From NCBI GenBank assembly GCA_031374735.1, contig JANMGQ010000010.1, forward strand, positions 112,544-176,543: a stretch of 64,000 nt of DNA, given 5' to 3'. Within the stretch, counting starts at the first letter, position 1. Each line of letters starts with the position of its first letter. Under the pieces are notes generated by a model. The model did no database searches, was not told the origin of the DNA, and saw only the letters and a list, made by a program, of their open reading frames with translations. The DNA comes from JABFRJ01 sp031374735. GTDB lineage: Bacteria > Pseudomonadota > Alphaproteobacteria > Rhizobiales > Hyphomicrobiaceae. A program made the position numbers and the translations under genes. This document shows positions 17,701 to 24,562 of this stretch, in pieces.

Positions 17701-18093
17701 ATCGGGCACGGGCACGCCGAGCTGCATGGCGATGTCGCGCGCCTTGGCTTTGTCGCCCAGTGCCGCAAGCGTCTCGGGCGACGGGCCAACGAAGATGATC
17801 TTGGCCTTGCGACAGGCCTCGGCGAATGCCGCGCTTTCACTGAGGAAGCCGTAACCGGGGTGAACGGCATCGCAGCCCTCGTCCTTAGCGACACGCAGCA
17901 TCGTGGCGATGTCGAGATACGCCCGTGGTCCCGAGGCATCGAGGGCGACAGCCTTGGTCGCGGCGTTGCGATGCAATGAGGGGGTGTCGTCGGCGGCATA
18001 CACAGCCACGGTCTCGATACCGAGATCAGCGGCCGTCCGCGCAATACGCACGGCAATCTCGCCGCGGTTGGCGATCAAGATCCGCTTCAGCAT
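14797..18093 (-). CDS. single-chain acyl-CoA carboxylase: biotin carboxylase, BCCP and carboxyltransferase fused
   Basis: A 1098-residue fusion. The biotin carboxylase (1-455) has MLKRILIANRGEIAVRI, the Gly-rich ATP loop AGGGGRG (161-167) and EANPRLQVEHTVTE. The biotinyl domain (495-563) has the biotin lysine K528 in EAMKME. A carboxyltransferase region (about 580-1098) has crotonase-type folds (GGGRPGDTDAAAVAGL, DTPGFMVGAQSE). It would carboxylate an acyl-CoA using bicarbonate and ATP; acetyl-, propionyl- and longer acyl-CoA cannot be told apart. The linker at 472-484 is derived from a dispersed repeat. Start ATG 18093 matches the family N-terminus. Confidence 0.9.
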   Translation of the reverse strand: MLKRILIANRGEIAVRIARTAADLGIETVAVYAADDTPSLHRNAATKAVALDASGPRAYLDIATMLRVAKDEGCDAVHPGYGFLSESAAFAEACRKAKIIFVGPSPETLAALGDKAKARDIAMQLGVPVPDGTLEATSLEVMRRFFAGRAKGAAMMIKAIAGGGGRGIRIVRFADELAEAYARCQSEAKAAFGNDDLYCEELLTDQRHIEVQIIGDGTGNAIALGERECSLQRRQQKLIEMAPSPSLTAKARESVLDAAKKMATALKYSGLGTFEFLVDATAMRGVQNVTFIEANPRLQVEHTVTERAYGVDLVEMQLRIAGGGQLAEAGPFPTKAMPRMAMQLRVNAETMQADGSAKPAGGTIQSLRLPGGPGVRVDTHMTSGGVLSPAYDSLLAKVIVDLPAGDHARLVAKAARALAEFEAVGVATNASFLAALLADEQVQTNRVTTRFIDENAARLVEAAGQVSASRVPSHPNPLSRGGRVSQGSWTIIDTTIAAPLLGSIVSVAVELGAHVKRGATLAVIEAMKMEHLVEAPRGGIVRAVHIAKGTVVDEGQPLFEIEADGADGGTDDSRHAVDLAHIRPDLQSVIDAHALTLDANRPEAVAKRRKTGMRMTRENLADLLDPGSFIEYGALAVAAQRARRSLDDLKKNTPADGLITGIGTVNAAHTTPESARVAVMAYDYTVLAGTQGKLNHKKSDRLLQVVGDWKIPMVMFAEGGGGRPGDTDAAAVAGLDCTTFNMFARLSGVVPRVGIVAGRCFAGNAALLGSGDVIIATRNSSIGMGGPAMIEGGGLGVVAPDDVGPVSVQAPNGVIDVLVEDEAAAVAAAKQYLGYVQGDRAAGVAADQRTLRHLVPENRVRVYEMRSVIDALCDEGSVLELRRDYGVGAITAFVRIEGKPFGLIANNPKHLGGAIDGPASDKLARYLQLCDAYGLPIVSLCDTPGFMVGAQSETTATVRRTSRLFVTGAALRVPMFTVVLRKGYGLGAMGMAAGAFHAPFFIVGWPTSEYGGMGLEGAVRLGYRKEIEAASAKNAADGEALYRELVGKSYEKGRAINMASFLEIDAVIDPADTRRWLLRGLASVPTVLPPRRAFIDTW
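16635..16690. repeat. repeat unit translated in frame in the carboxylase linker
   Basis: The bases encoding PSHPNPLSRGG resemble the CCCTCAC-CC-AATCCTCTC-GAGGGGGCAGGG style dispersed repeat and relate to the units at 4746-4950. It lies exactly in the flexible linker between the biotin carboxylase and biotinyl domains and keeps the reading frame. Confidence 0.6.
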
Positions 18094-18201
18094 GTGTGTC
18101 CTCGCATCAGAGGCCAGCGGCATGGCCGGCCCAAGACACGAGATGTAGCGCGGTTCTCACGCGAGCGTCGACATCGATGCCCAAAGGGACACGCCAGCGC
18201 G

Positions 18202-18627
18202 TCACGCCTTCACGAGGCGGACCACGACATCGATATGGCTGATCTTCATGCCTGGTGGTGGCTCCGGCAGGCCGTCGACGTGGATGGCGTCCCCGGGGAT
18301 GTCCATCAGCACACCCGCCTTCTCGACATAGAAGTGGTTATGATTCGATGTGTTGGTGTCGAAGTAGGCGCGATGACCATCGAGCGCGATCTCGCGCAAC
18401 AGCCCGCCCGACTTGAACTGGTGCAACGTGTTGTACACTGTGGCGAGCGAAACCCGTTCACCGGCCGCCACGGCCTCTTCATGCAACATCTCGGCTGTGA
18501 CGTGCCGGTCGCCGGACCCAAACAGCAATTCAGCCAACAGGAGACGTTGCCGCGTCGGGCGCAGCCCTACAGTCTTCAACCGTTCAATGATTGCTACATC
18601 CGCTGCAGCGATGGTCTCGGTCGTCAC
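18202..18627 (-). CDS. irr: iron response regulator Irr (Fur family)
   Basis: A 141-residue Fur-family repressor/activator. The N-terminal winged helix contains GLRPTRQRLLLAELLFGSGDRHVTAEMLHEEA and SLATVYNTLHQF. The HNHFYVE segment is the Irr His cluster used for haem and metal sensing, replacing the Fur Zn/Fe sites. It lacks the N-terminal Cys haem-regulatory motif of Bradyrhizobium Irr, so it resembles the Rhizobium/Brucella type. Irr controls iron uptake and haem synthesis in response to haem status; targets are not identified here. Confidence 0.93.
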   Translation of the reverse strand: MTTETIAAADVAIIERLKTVGLRPTRQRLLLAELLFGSGDRHVTAEMLHEEAVAAGERVSLATVYNTLHQFKSGGLLREIALDGHRAYFDTNTSNHNHFYVEKAGVLMDIPGDAIHVDGLPEPPPGMKISHIDVVVRLVKA

Positions 18628-18833
18628 AGGTTCTTTGCCCTTCCAGGAGGCGTCGCCGCCACGTGTTCCACCAAGCCCATGTCACTGGTCTTGATGGCGA
18701 AACACAGGCAGAATTCACGTCCGCCTTGGCGTAGTATAGTTCAATGGCTGCCTTCGAAGCAACACAAACGACACAGCACGCAGATTCCAAGCTGCTTTAG
18801 ACGTGCTCTACCGCGCTACCCCGCCGTGTTGTC

Positions 18834-19619
18834 TCAGCTCTCCGCAACCAACGCCAGCACACGCAACGGACTGCCTGACCCGTGCTCGATCTTGAGCGGC
18901 GCGGTGATCAGGAGGGCGCCGGTCGGTGGCAGCTGATCGAGGTTGGTGAGGCTTGCGAGGCCGAACTTGTTGGCGCCGTGCATCAAGGCATGCGCCGGGA
19001 ACGGTGGCTCGAACGAGAACGCCTGCCCCGCATCCGTGCCGACCGCCTCGACACCCCAGCCGTTGACGTTGCGCTCTTCGATCAGGAAGCGCACCGCGTC
19101 GGCGCCCGGACCAGGCGTGTGCGGCCCGTCTTCTTTCATATTGAGGAACTTTGCGGGATCCGTCCGCTTCGACCAATCGGACCGCATCAACACCCATGAG
19201 CCCTCCGGCACCTTGTCGTGCTTTTTCTCCCAGGCCTTGATGTGCTTTGGCGTCACCAGGAACCGTTCGTCTTTTTTGCACTCTTTGGAAAAGTCCATCA
19301 CGCAGGCCGGTGCGACAAGGCGTTGGACATCGAGGTTATGGGTCGCGCCGTCCTTCAAGTCCTTGCCCGTGATCCAATGGATCGGCGCGTCGAAATGCGT
19401 GCCGGTGTGTTCGCCGAGCGCCATATTGTTCCAGTACCAGGCTGGGCCGCGGCTGTCGTAGCGCGAGATCTCAGAGATCGAAAATGGCGCGGACGGCGCG
19501 AACTCCGGCGGCAGCTGGATCACCGGTGTCGACGGCTTCAGCATCTGCGTGAGGTCGACGATCCGGATCTTCTTTTTGGCGATGGCTTTGGCAAGCTTTT
19601 CGAGCAGGTCTTTGGCCAT
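18834..19619 (-). CDS. cyclase-family hydrolase (KynB-like metal-dependent)
   Basis: A 261-residue protein of the cyclase family (PF04199). The metal-binding signature HTGTHFDAPIHW is intact, and a later GTDAGQAFSFEPPFPAHALMHGANKFGLASLTNLDQLPPTGA region matches the second half of the fold. Members include kynurenine formamidase KynB and isatin hydrolase, so an N-formylkynurenine or cyclic amide substrate is plausible. The start at 19619 (MAKDLLEK) removes an unconserved N-terminal stretch. There are no operon partners; irr lies downstream on the same strand after about 200 bases. Confidence 0.85.
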   Translation of the reverse strand: MAKDLLEKLAKAIAKKKIRIVDLTQMLKPSTPVIQLPPEFAPSAPFSISEISRYDSRGPAWYWNNMALGEHTGTHFDAPIHWITGKDLKDGATHNLDVQRLVAPACVMDFSKECKKDERFLVTPKHIKAWEKKHDKVPEGSWVLMRSDWSKRTDPAKFLNMKEDGPHTPGPGADAVRFLIEERNVNGWGVEAVGTDAGQAFSFEPPFPAHALMHGANKFGLASLTNLDQLPPTGALLITAPLKIEHGSGSPLRVLALVAES

Positions 19620-19816
19620 GATCGGTCCCTGGTTGACGGCGTGTCCTGGCTTGAGCGGTCGGCTCAATGCCGCGCATGGAGACAGTGTTGGCCGAGGTCA
19701 CGCCGTTGTCCAGGGCACAAACGGAGCTGGGCGGCCTAGTCAACGTGGACTTTTGCCGTCAAGACACATCAGGCGCAGCACGCTAAGGACGTGCGATCCA
19801 CAAAGAGGGTAAACGC

Positions 19817-20308
19817 ATGCGTTCGGTTTTGGCAGTCGTCGTCATGACGCTTGGCGTCGGCTCGGGTTCAGCACTTGCACAGACAGCTCCGGTGCCAACG
19901 GCCCAACCCGCAGTGGCGGCGCCTGCGGTTCCGGCAAAGAGCGCGGCCGCACCGGCTGCGGCGCAAAAGTGCATGCGTCTGCCATTGTCGGATATTGCAG
20001 TCGGGCGGCCGGAGACGATCGCACAGGCGCAGCTGCGCTTGAAGGAATACTCTGAAGCAGAGGCCAAGCGGCGTGGCTGGAAGGGGCCTCTCGTCAAGAG
20101 CAACGAGACTGTCAGCTGCGAGGACTACTTGTACCTGCCCGTGATCGGACAGGAGTATAAGTGCCTCGTGACGGCCACGTTCTGTAACGGCCCTGCGGCG
20201 CCGGCGGGCAAGACGCCAACAGCCAAACCCGTTGTGGCAGCCCCGAAGGCGGCGGCGAAACCCGCATCCGCGGCTGCACCCAAGCCCGCACCGAAGCCTG
20301 CCAACTAA
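19817..20308 (+). CDS. secreted Ala/Pro-rich protein of unknown function
   Basis: A 163-residue protein I do not recognise. A clear signal peptide ends near GSALAQTA (residue 22). Ala/Pro low-complexity segments flank a central 75-residue core with four cysteines (KCMRLP, VSCEDY, EYKCLV, FCNGP) that could form two disulfides. The C-terminus is an Ala/Lys/Pro tail. It is probably periplasmic. It is convergent with the ATPase gene 20316-21179, 7 bases away. Confidence 0.75.
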   Translation: MRSVLAVVVMTLGVGSGSALAQTAPVPTAQPAVAAPAVPAKSAAAPAAAQKCMRLPLSDIAVGRPETIAQAQLRLKEYSEAEAKRRGWKGPLVKSNETVSCEDYLYLPVIGQEYKCLVTATFCNGPAAPAGKTPTAKPVVAAPKAAAKPASAAAPKPAPKPAN

Positions 20309-20315
20309 CGCTGCA

Positions 20316-21179
20316 TTAAGCCATCCACGCAGGGTCGCGGTTGAGCGTGGCGAGTTTTGCCTTGCGCTGGTCGAGATCCGGCAGGCAGCCGAGCAGGCCG
20401 AGCGTGTAGGGATGGCGGCTCGCCATCTTGCTCTCATCAGCGAGTTCGGCGGCGGGGAACGTCTCCATGGCCTTGCCGCCATACATGACGATGACGCGGT
20501 CGCAAAACGACCGTACCAGATGCAAATCGTGGCTGATGAAGATCAACCCCATGCCGCGCTTGGTGACCAGGTCGTCGAGAATCTTGAGCACCTGCAACTG
20601 CACGGTCACATCGAGCGCTGACGTCGGCTCGTCGGCGATCAGGATGTCGGGCTCGGCAATGAGCATCATGGCGATCATCACGCGCTGGCCCATGCCGCCT
20701 GACACCTCGTGCGGATAGAGATCAAACACGCGGGTGGGTTCGCGGATCTGCACCGCCTCCAGCATGGCGAGCGTGCGATCTCGCGCCTCCGCTCGGCTCG
20801 CTTTCTGGTGCACGCGATAGGCCTCGGCGATCTGCTTGCCGACGGTTGCAACAGGATTGAGCGAGAACTTCGGGTCCTGCATCACCATCGACATGCGCCG
20901 GCCGCGCAACTTGCGCCGCGTGGTCCGGTCCATCGTCGACAGCTCCTCCCCGCGATAGAGCATGCGGTCCGCCGTCACGACGCCGGGCGGCGGGATCAGA
21001 TCCAGGATCGCGCGTCCGGTCATGGATTTGCCCGAGCCGCTTTCACCCACAATACCAAGTCGCTCACGACCGAGCGTGAACGACAGTCCGCGCACCGCAT
21101 GCACCACGCCTGTCGGCGTGTGAAAGGCGACGCGCAGATTCGAGATGTCGAGGAGGGGCGTCGCGTCTTGTGTGGCCAT
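20316..21179 (-). CDS. oligopeptide/dipeptide ABC transporter ATPase (DppD type)
   Basis: A 287-residue ATPase with Walker A GESGSGKS, Q-loop MVMQDPKFSLNP, signature VSGGMGQR, Walker B ILIADEPTSALD and the switch SHDL. It ends LPDLDQRKAKLATLNRDPAWMA and lacks the four-Cys extension present in the ATPase at 7424. No permease, binding protein or second ATPase is adjacent on this strand, so it is another lone component. ATG 21179 begins the conserved protein; the frame runs much further upstream as noise. Confidence 0.9.
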   Translation of the reverse strand: MATQDATPLLDISNLRVAFHTPTGVVHAVRGLSFTLGRERLGIVGESGSGKSMTGRAILDLIPPPGVVTADRMLYRGEELSTMDRTTRRKLRGRRMSMVMQDPKFSLNPVATVGKQIAEAYRVHQKASRAEARDRTLAMLEAVQIREPTRVFDLYPHEVSGGMGQRVMIAMMLIAEPDILIADEPTSALDVTVQLQVLKILDDLVTKRGMGLIFISHDLHLVRSFCDRVIVMYGGKAMETFPAAELADESKMASRHPYTLGLLGCLPDLDQRKAKLATLNRDPAWMA

Positions 21180-21242
21180 GACATGTGATGTCACGGATCG
21201 CGCCTGCCGTGAAGCATCCGGCGCCCATGTCAGAAATTTGAA

Positions 21243-21334
21243 ATGTGGCGCCAGCGTTGGTGTCTGACCGAGGTCAGACACCACAATGAAGCGCAATCTG
21301 CCACACTGAGAACCGCTGCTCTCATGTGGCGCCA
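21243..21334. promoter_or_regulatory. divergent promoter region with direct repeat and 11-bp palindrome
   Basis: Between the DppD-type gene (minus) and the BTAD regulator (plus). The 11-mer ATGTGGCGCCA occurs at 21243-21253 and 21324-21334. Between them is a perfect inverted repeat, arms TGGTGTCTGAC (21258-21268) and GTCAGACACCA (21273-21283) around CGAG. The symmetry suits a dimeric regulator, possibly the neighbouring BTAD protein; this is inference. Confidence 0.55.
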
Positions 21335-21486
21335 AGGACCAAGGCGATCGTCGCGAGCCGGATAACCTTTTCTGCAGCGCACGCGGACGGATGTGGACAA
21401 CACGGCAGACCTGCGGCACATTTGCAAAGCCGATCAAACGAGGTTTGAGCGTGGAGCTCCGCCGCACAGGCGGCGGAAGGATAATG

Positions 21487-23547
21487 ATGCCGGACGACAG
21501 GGGCATACCGCAGGGCGAAGGCAAGGTGCGGTTGCGGGTCAACGTTCTCGGCAACGTGACCATTTTTGTCTGTGTTGATGGCATCGAAACACCTTTGCAG
21601 CTCGGCAATCGCAAGAGCCGCGCCGTGCTCGGCGTGCTCGCCATGCACGACCAACGCACCATCTCGCGCGAACGGCTTGCCGGCCTGTTGTGGGGCGCCA
21701 AGGAACAGCTGAAGGCGCAAGGCAACCTGCGCAATGCGCTGTTTGAAGTGCGCCGCGTCCTGAACAAGCACGGGCTGACAGCCTTCATCAACGAAGCGCT
21801 CGATCGACATACCATCACCATCGACCACAGCCTTGTCGACGTCGATCTGACCGAGGTCGTCGACGAGTTGGCAAAGGGGCGCGTGCACACGCTGTTGCTC
21901 GATCGGGAGCGGCTGTTTGAAAGCCTGTTCGACGACCTGAAGCGCGTCGACGATGAGTTCGAATCCTGGGTCGTCACCAAGCGCACGGCCTATGGCCGCC
22001 GCGTGCTCGATCGCGTCGAAGATCTGATGCGCTCCAAGAAGGCCGAGATGCACACGCGCGAGTTGGCCGCCCGCGCCTTGAGCAACCTCGACCCCTCGAA
22101 CGAGGAGGCCGTGCGCCTGCGCATGCGCCAACTGGCCGAGCGCGGCGATTCGGGCGCGGCGCTCACGCTTTTCCTAAAGCTCGAAAACTATCTCGACGAG
22201 CAACTGGGCACCGAGCCGTCGCTGCCGACCATCGAACTCAACGCGGCCATCAAGATGGGCCAGATCGCGGTGATCGACAGCGGCGAGCCGCCACCACCCT
22301 TGCCGCCCGAGCCCACATTGCAGCTGGCGCCGGGCGAGCGGCTGGTGATCGGCGTGTGCGCATTCGACATGTCAGCCCTCTCAGCCGACGCGCGCCCCTA
22401 TGTCGACGGGTTCCGCGGCGATCTCGTCCGCAGTCTCGTCCAGTTCCGCGAGTGGGACATCCACGAGCCCAAACGCGTCTGGGACCCGGCAACGTGGCCG
22501 CGTGGCCAAAATGGCGAGTATGTCATCGACGCCCGCGCCATCGAAGCCGACGGCGCCATCCGCCTGACGCTGAGCCTGCACGACTTGGAGAGCATGAAAG
22601 TGGTCGACGCGCAGCTGATCCACCTCTCGCGTGACAATTGGTTCAAGAGCCAGGATGAGGTTATCCGCCAGCTGGCGCGTTGGCTGAATTTGAGCGTTTC
22701 CGCAGAACGAATCCAGGCATTTTCAAGTGCGACCGCGGCTCACCCGGCCCTTGTCTATGATATCTGGCTCAAACACGATCAACCAAAACATCTGCTCAGC
22801 CCGCAGCAATGGTACGAAGCAGAGAAGGCGCTCTTGGAGCTTCTGAAAAACAACCCAGCGTTCGATCGCGGTTACGCCTCTTTGGCTACCTTATACAATT
22901 TGAAGCACTTCATTTTTCCAGGGATCTTTCGGGATCGCGATCTTCACGTCAAGGCGTTGGAATTGGCCCAAACGGCAATCAAGATCGATCCTAGGGCAGC
23001 CAATGGACATCGGTCAGCTGCTTACTCGCACGCCTTGTTGGGCGACTTCGGGATGGCTGAGCACCATTTTCGTCTAGTTCTAGAGCTCAACGAAAACGAC
23101 GCATGGGCCAGTGTTGCGGCCGCAGCAGGCATTGGCCTCTGCGGTAAATGGCAGGAAGCAGAGGCTTTGATTGAGCGAGCCACTTCTACAACGCGCCATC
23201 ACTCAGCGGAGATGGTCGCCTATCAAGCGTACAACAGTTTCGCGTTAAGAGATTACGCGGCCGTGGTTCGCGTTTCGAAACAGGTTGAAGGCATCACTTT
23301 TGGTCAAGCAGTGGCAATCGCCGCAAGAGCCCTTTCCGGAGATGTTGCCGGTGCAGGTAGTGAATGCGCAACGCTTTATGCTCAAATCAAGCGCTCATGG
23401 AGATCGAACATGCCGTCAGGTAATGCCGAAATCACCGAGTGGTTGCTCCAAACGAGCGCAAACTCATGTGTCGAGGTCACCAACTCCCTGCGGAGCGGGC
23501 TAGAGAGAGCAGTGGCCGCGCTGCCCTCCTCGGATCAACCGCAATGA
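21487..23547 (+). CDS. BTAD-domain (SARP-like) transcriptional regulator with TPR C-terminus
   Basis: A 686-residue regulator. Residues 18-105 form an OmpR/SARP-type winged helix (QLGNRKSRAVLGVLAM, ISRERLAGLLWG). About 110-265 is the bacterial transcriptional activator domain (AARALSNLDPSNEEAVRLRMRQ, GDSGAALTLFLKLENYLDEQLGTEPS). About 280-400 resembles the TolB-N-like middle domain of adenylate-cyclase-associated regulators. The rest is TPR-like helices (AAYSHALLGDFGMAEHHFRLVLELNENDAWA). GGAAGGA sits 5 bases before ATG 21487; ATG 21484 is also possible. The 3' third is clearly lower in GC. Target unknown. Confidence 0.85.
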   Translation: MPDDRGIPQGEGKVRLRVNVLGNVTIFVCVDGIETPLQLGNRKSRAVLGVLAMHDQRTISRERLAGLLWGAKEQLKAQGNLRNALFEVRRVLNKHGLTAFINEALDRHTITIDHSLVDVDLTEVVDELAKGRVHTLLLDRERLFESLFDDLKRVDDEFESWVVTKRTAYGRRVLDRVEDLMRSKKAEMHTRELAARALSNLDPSNEEAVRLRMRQLAERGDSGAALTLFLKLENYLDEQLGTEPSLPTIELNAAIKMGQIAVIDSGEPPPPLPPEPTLQLAPGERLVIGVCAFDMSALSADARPYVDGFRGDLVRSLVQFREWDIHEPKRVWDPATWPRGQNGEYVIDARAIEADGAIRLTLSLHDLESMKVVDAQLIHLSRDNWFKSQDEVIRQLARWLNLSVSAERIQAFSSATAAHPALVYDIWLKHDQPKHLLSPQQWYEAEKALLELLKNNPAFDRGYASLATLYNLKHFIFPGIFRDRDLHVKALELAQTAIKIDPRAANGHRSAAYSHALLGDFGMAEHHFRLVLELNENDAWASVAAAAGIGLCGKWQEAEALIERATSTTRHHSAEMVAYQAYNSFALRDYAAVVRVSKQVEGITFGQAVAIAARALSGDVAGAGSECATLYAQIKRSWRSNMPSGNAEITEWLLQTSANSCVEVTNSLRSGLERAVAALPSSDQPQ

Positions 23548-24044
23548 GCGAGCGTATAGTCTCCAAGTCGCGCGGCGTGAAAATCTAACTTATGCTCTTT
23601 CTTGATTTTTCCGGTAGCCGGATCTTCATACTGTTCAAAAAGCTTGTATATTTCCAGCTCAGGATAATCTGATCGCTTATCTTTAAGGAATTTCTCCGCG
23701 TCTTCGACCAGAGATTTTTCCGGCACTCTCAAAACAAGTGCTTCACGGGTATAGTTCACTACCACAAGCCCCGTAATATGCTCCGGCATTTTATATTCAA
23801 GTTCAACTTTGTCCATCTGCCGTTTCAGCTCCGCAAGCGAGCGTGGCTGCGGCATGACAGGCACTTCGTCGTAGGCCTTGCCAGTCGACCACATTTTAAC
23901 AAGCTTTCCCCAAAGCAATATGTTGCCGACCGAAAATTTCTCCGGCATATGCGGCATCGGCTCGTTTTTCGCGACAGTCATAGCCGTCTTTCCCTTCGCA
24001 GAAACCTCGGTTCCGAGCTTTGATTTTGGTGGTGCTTTGGCCAT
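23535..24044 (-). CDS. conserved-looking hypothetical protein
   Basis: A 169-residue protein I do not recognise. It is charged and soluble, with a Lys-rich N-terminus (MAKAPPKSK), a GNILLWGKLVKMW amphipathic segment, a putative coiled region SLAELKRQMDKVELEY, and a C-terminal part with DPATGKIKKEHKLDFHAARLGDYTLAHCG. The coding strand is much lower in GC than the surrounding genome, similar to the end of the convergent BTAD gene, with which it overlaps by 13 bases at the stop codons. This suggests the two arrived together or that this block was replaced. Confidence 0.65.
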   Translation of the reverse strand: MAKAPPKSKLGTEVSAKGKTAMTVAKNEPMPHMPEKFSVGNILLWGKLVKMWSTGKAYDEVPVMPQPRSLAELKRQMDKVELEYKMPEHITGLVVVNYTREALVLRVPEKSLVEDAEKFLKDKRSDYPELEIYKLFEQYEDPATGKIKKEHKLDFHAARLGDYTLAHCG

Positions 24045-24562
24045 AAAGATCCCCAACCAAGTAAATTCGAACATCCGTGCGTCAACAGACCGTCAAGCGC
24101 ACGATACTGCTAGAGTGGCGAACTTTGCAGCCGCTGTGAAGATGCTGCGTGTTGCACTCTTCGAGTGCGGTTAAGCCGCGAGCTTAACCCTCTCGCAAGG
24201 TCCCGCTGGTGCGTTGCAACCATAGGGCGTATTTATGTCTCATCTCCAATCGGGCCGGGATGTTCTAGAGCGTCCGGGATGTGGTTGGGGATGCTGTGGA
24301 CTCGGTCCGGATGCGGTCCCTCAGGGGACGTCGGACCCGTCGCGGGACTGATCGTGGGTCAGACGGCCCACGATGGCCAGAGTCTGTGTTGGTCGCATTT
24401 TCTGCACCAAACCAGTGCCCACTATGGTGGAAAATGCTCTGGCGAGCCGGGAAGCCGGCGCGGACCCGAACGAACAAACCACAGCTGGCAGATCGGCATC
24501 AGTCCGGGATGACGATGATGCTCGGTCAGTGTTAAATTCTGACCGCTGGTATCAAGCCATGC
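24045..24562. other. gene-free stretch
   Basis: About 520 bases with several short frames but none convincing. It contains an 8-base inverted repeat (ATCGTGGG at 24351-24358, CCCACGAT at 24367-24374) without a T-tract. The GC content returns to the genomic norm here. Confidence 0.5.

Noticed and set aside
24165..24535. Short frames around 24.2-24.5 kb
   Set aside because: They overlap each other on both strands, have Arg-rich or unrelated content and no ribosome sites.
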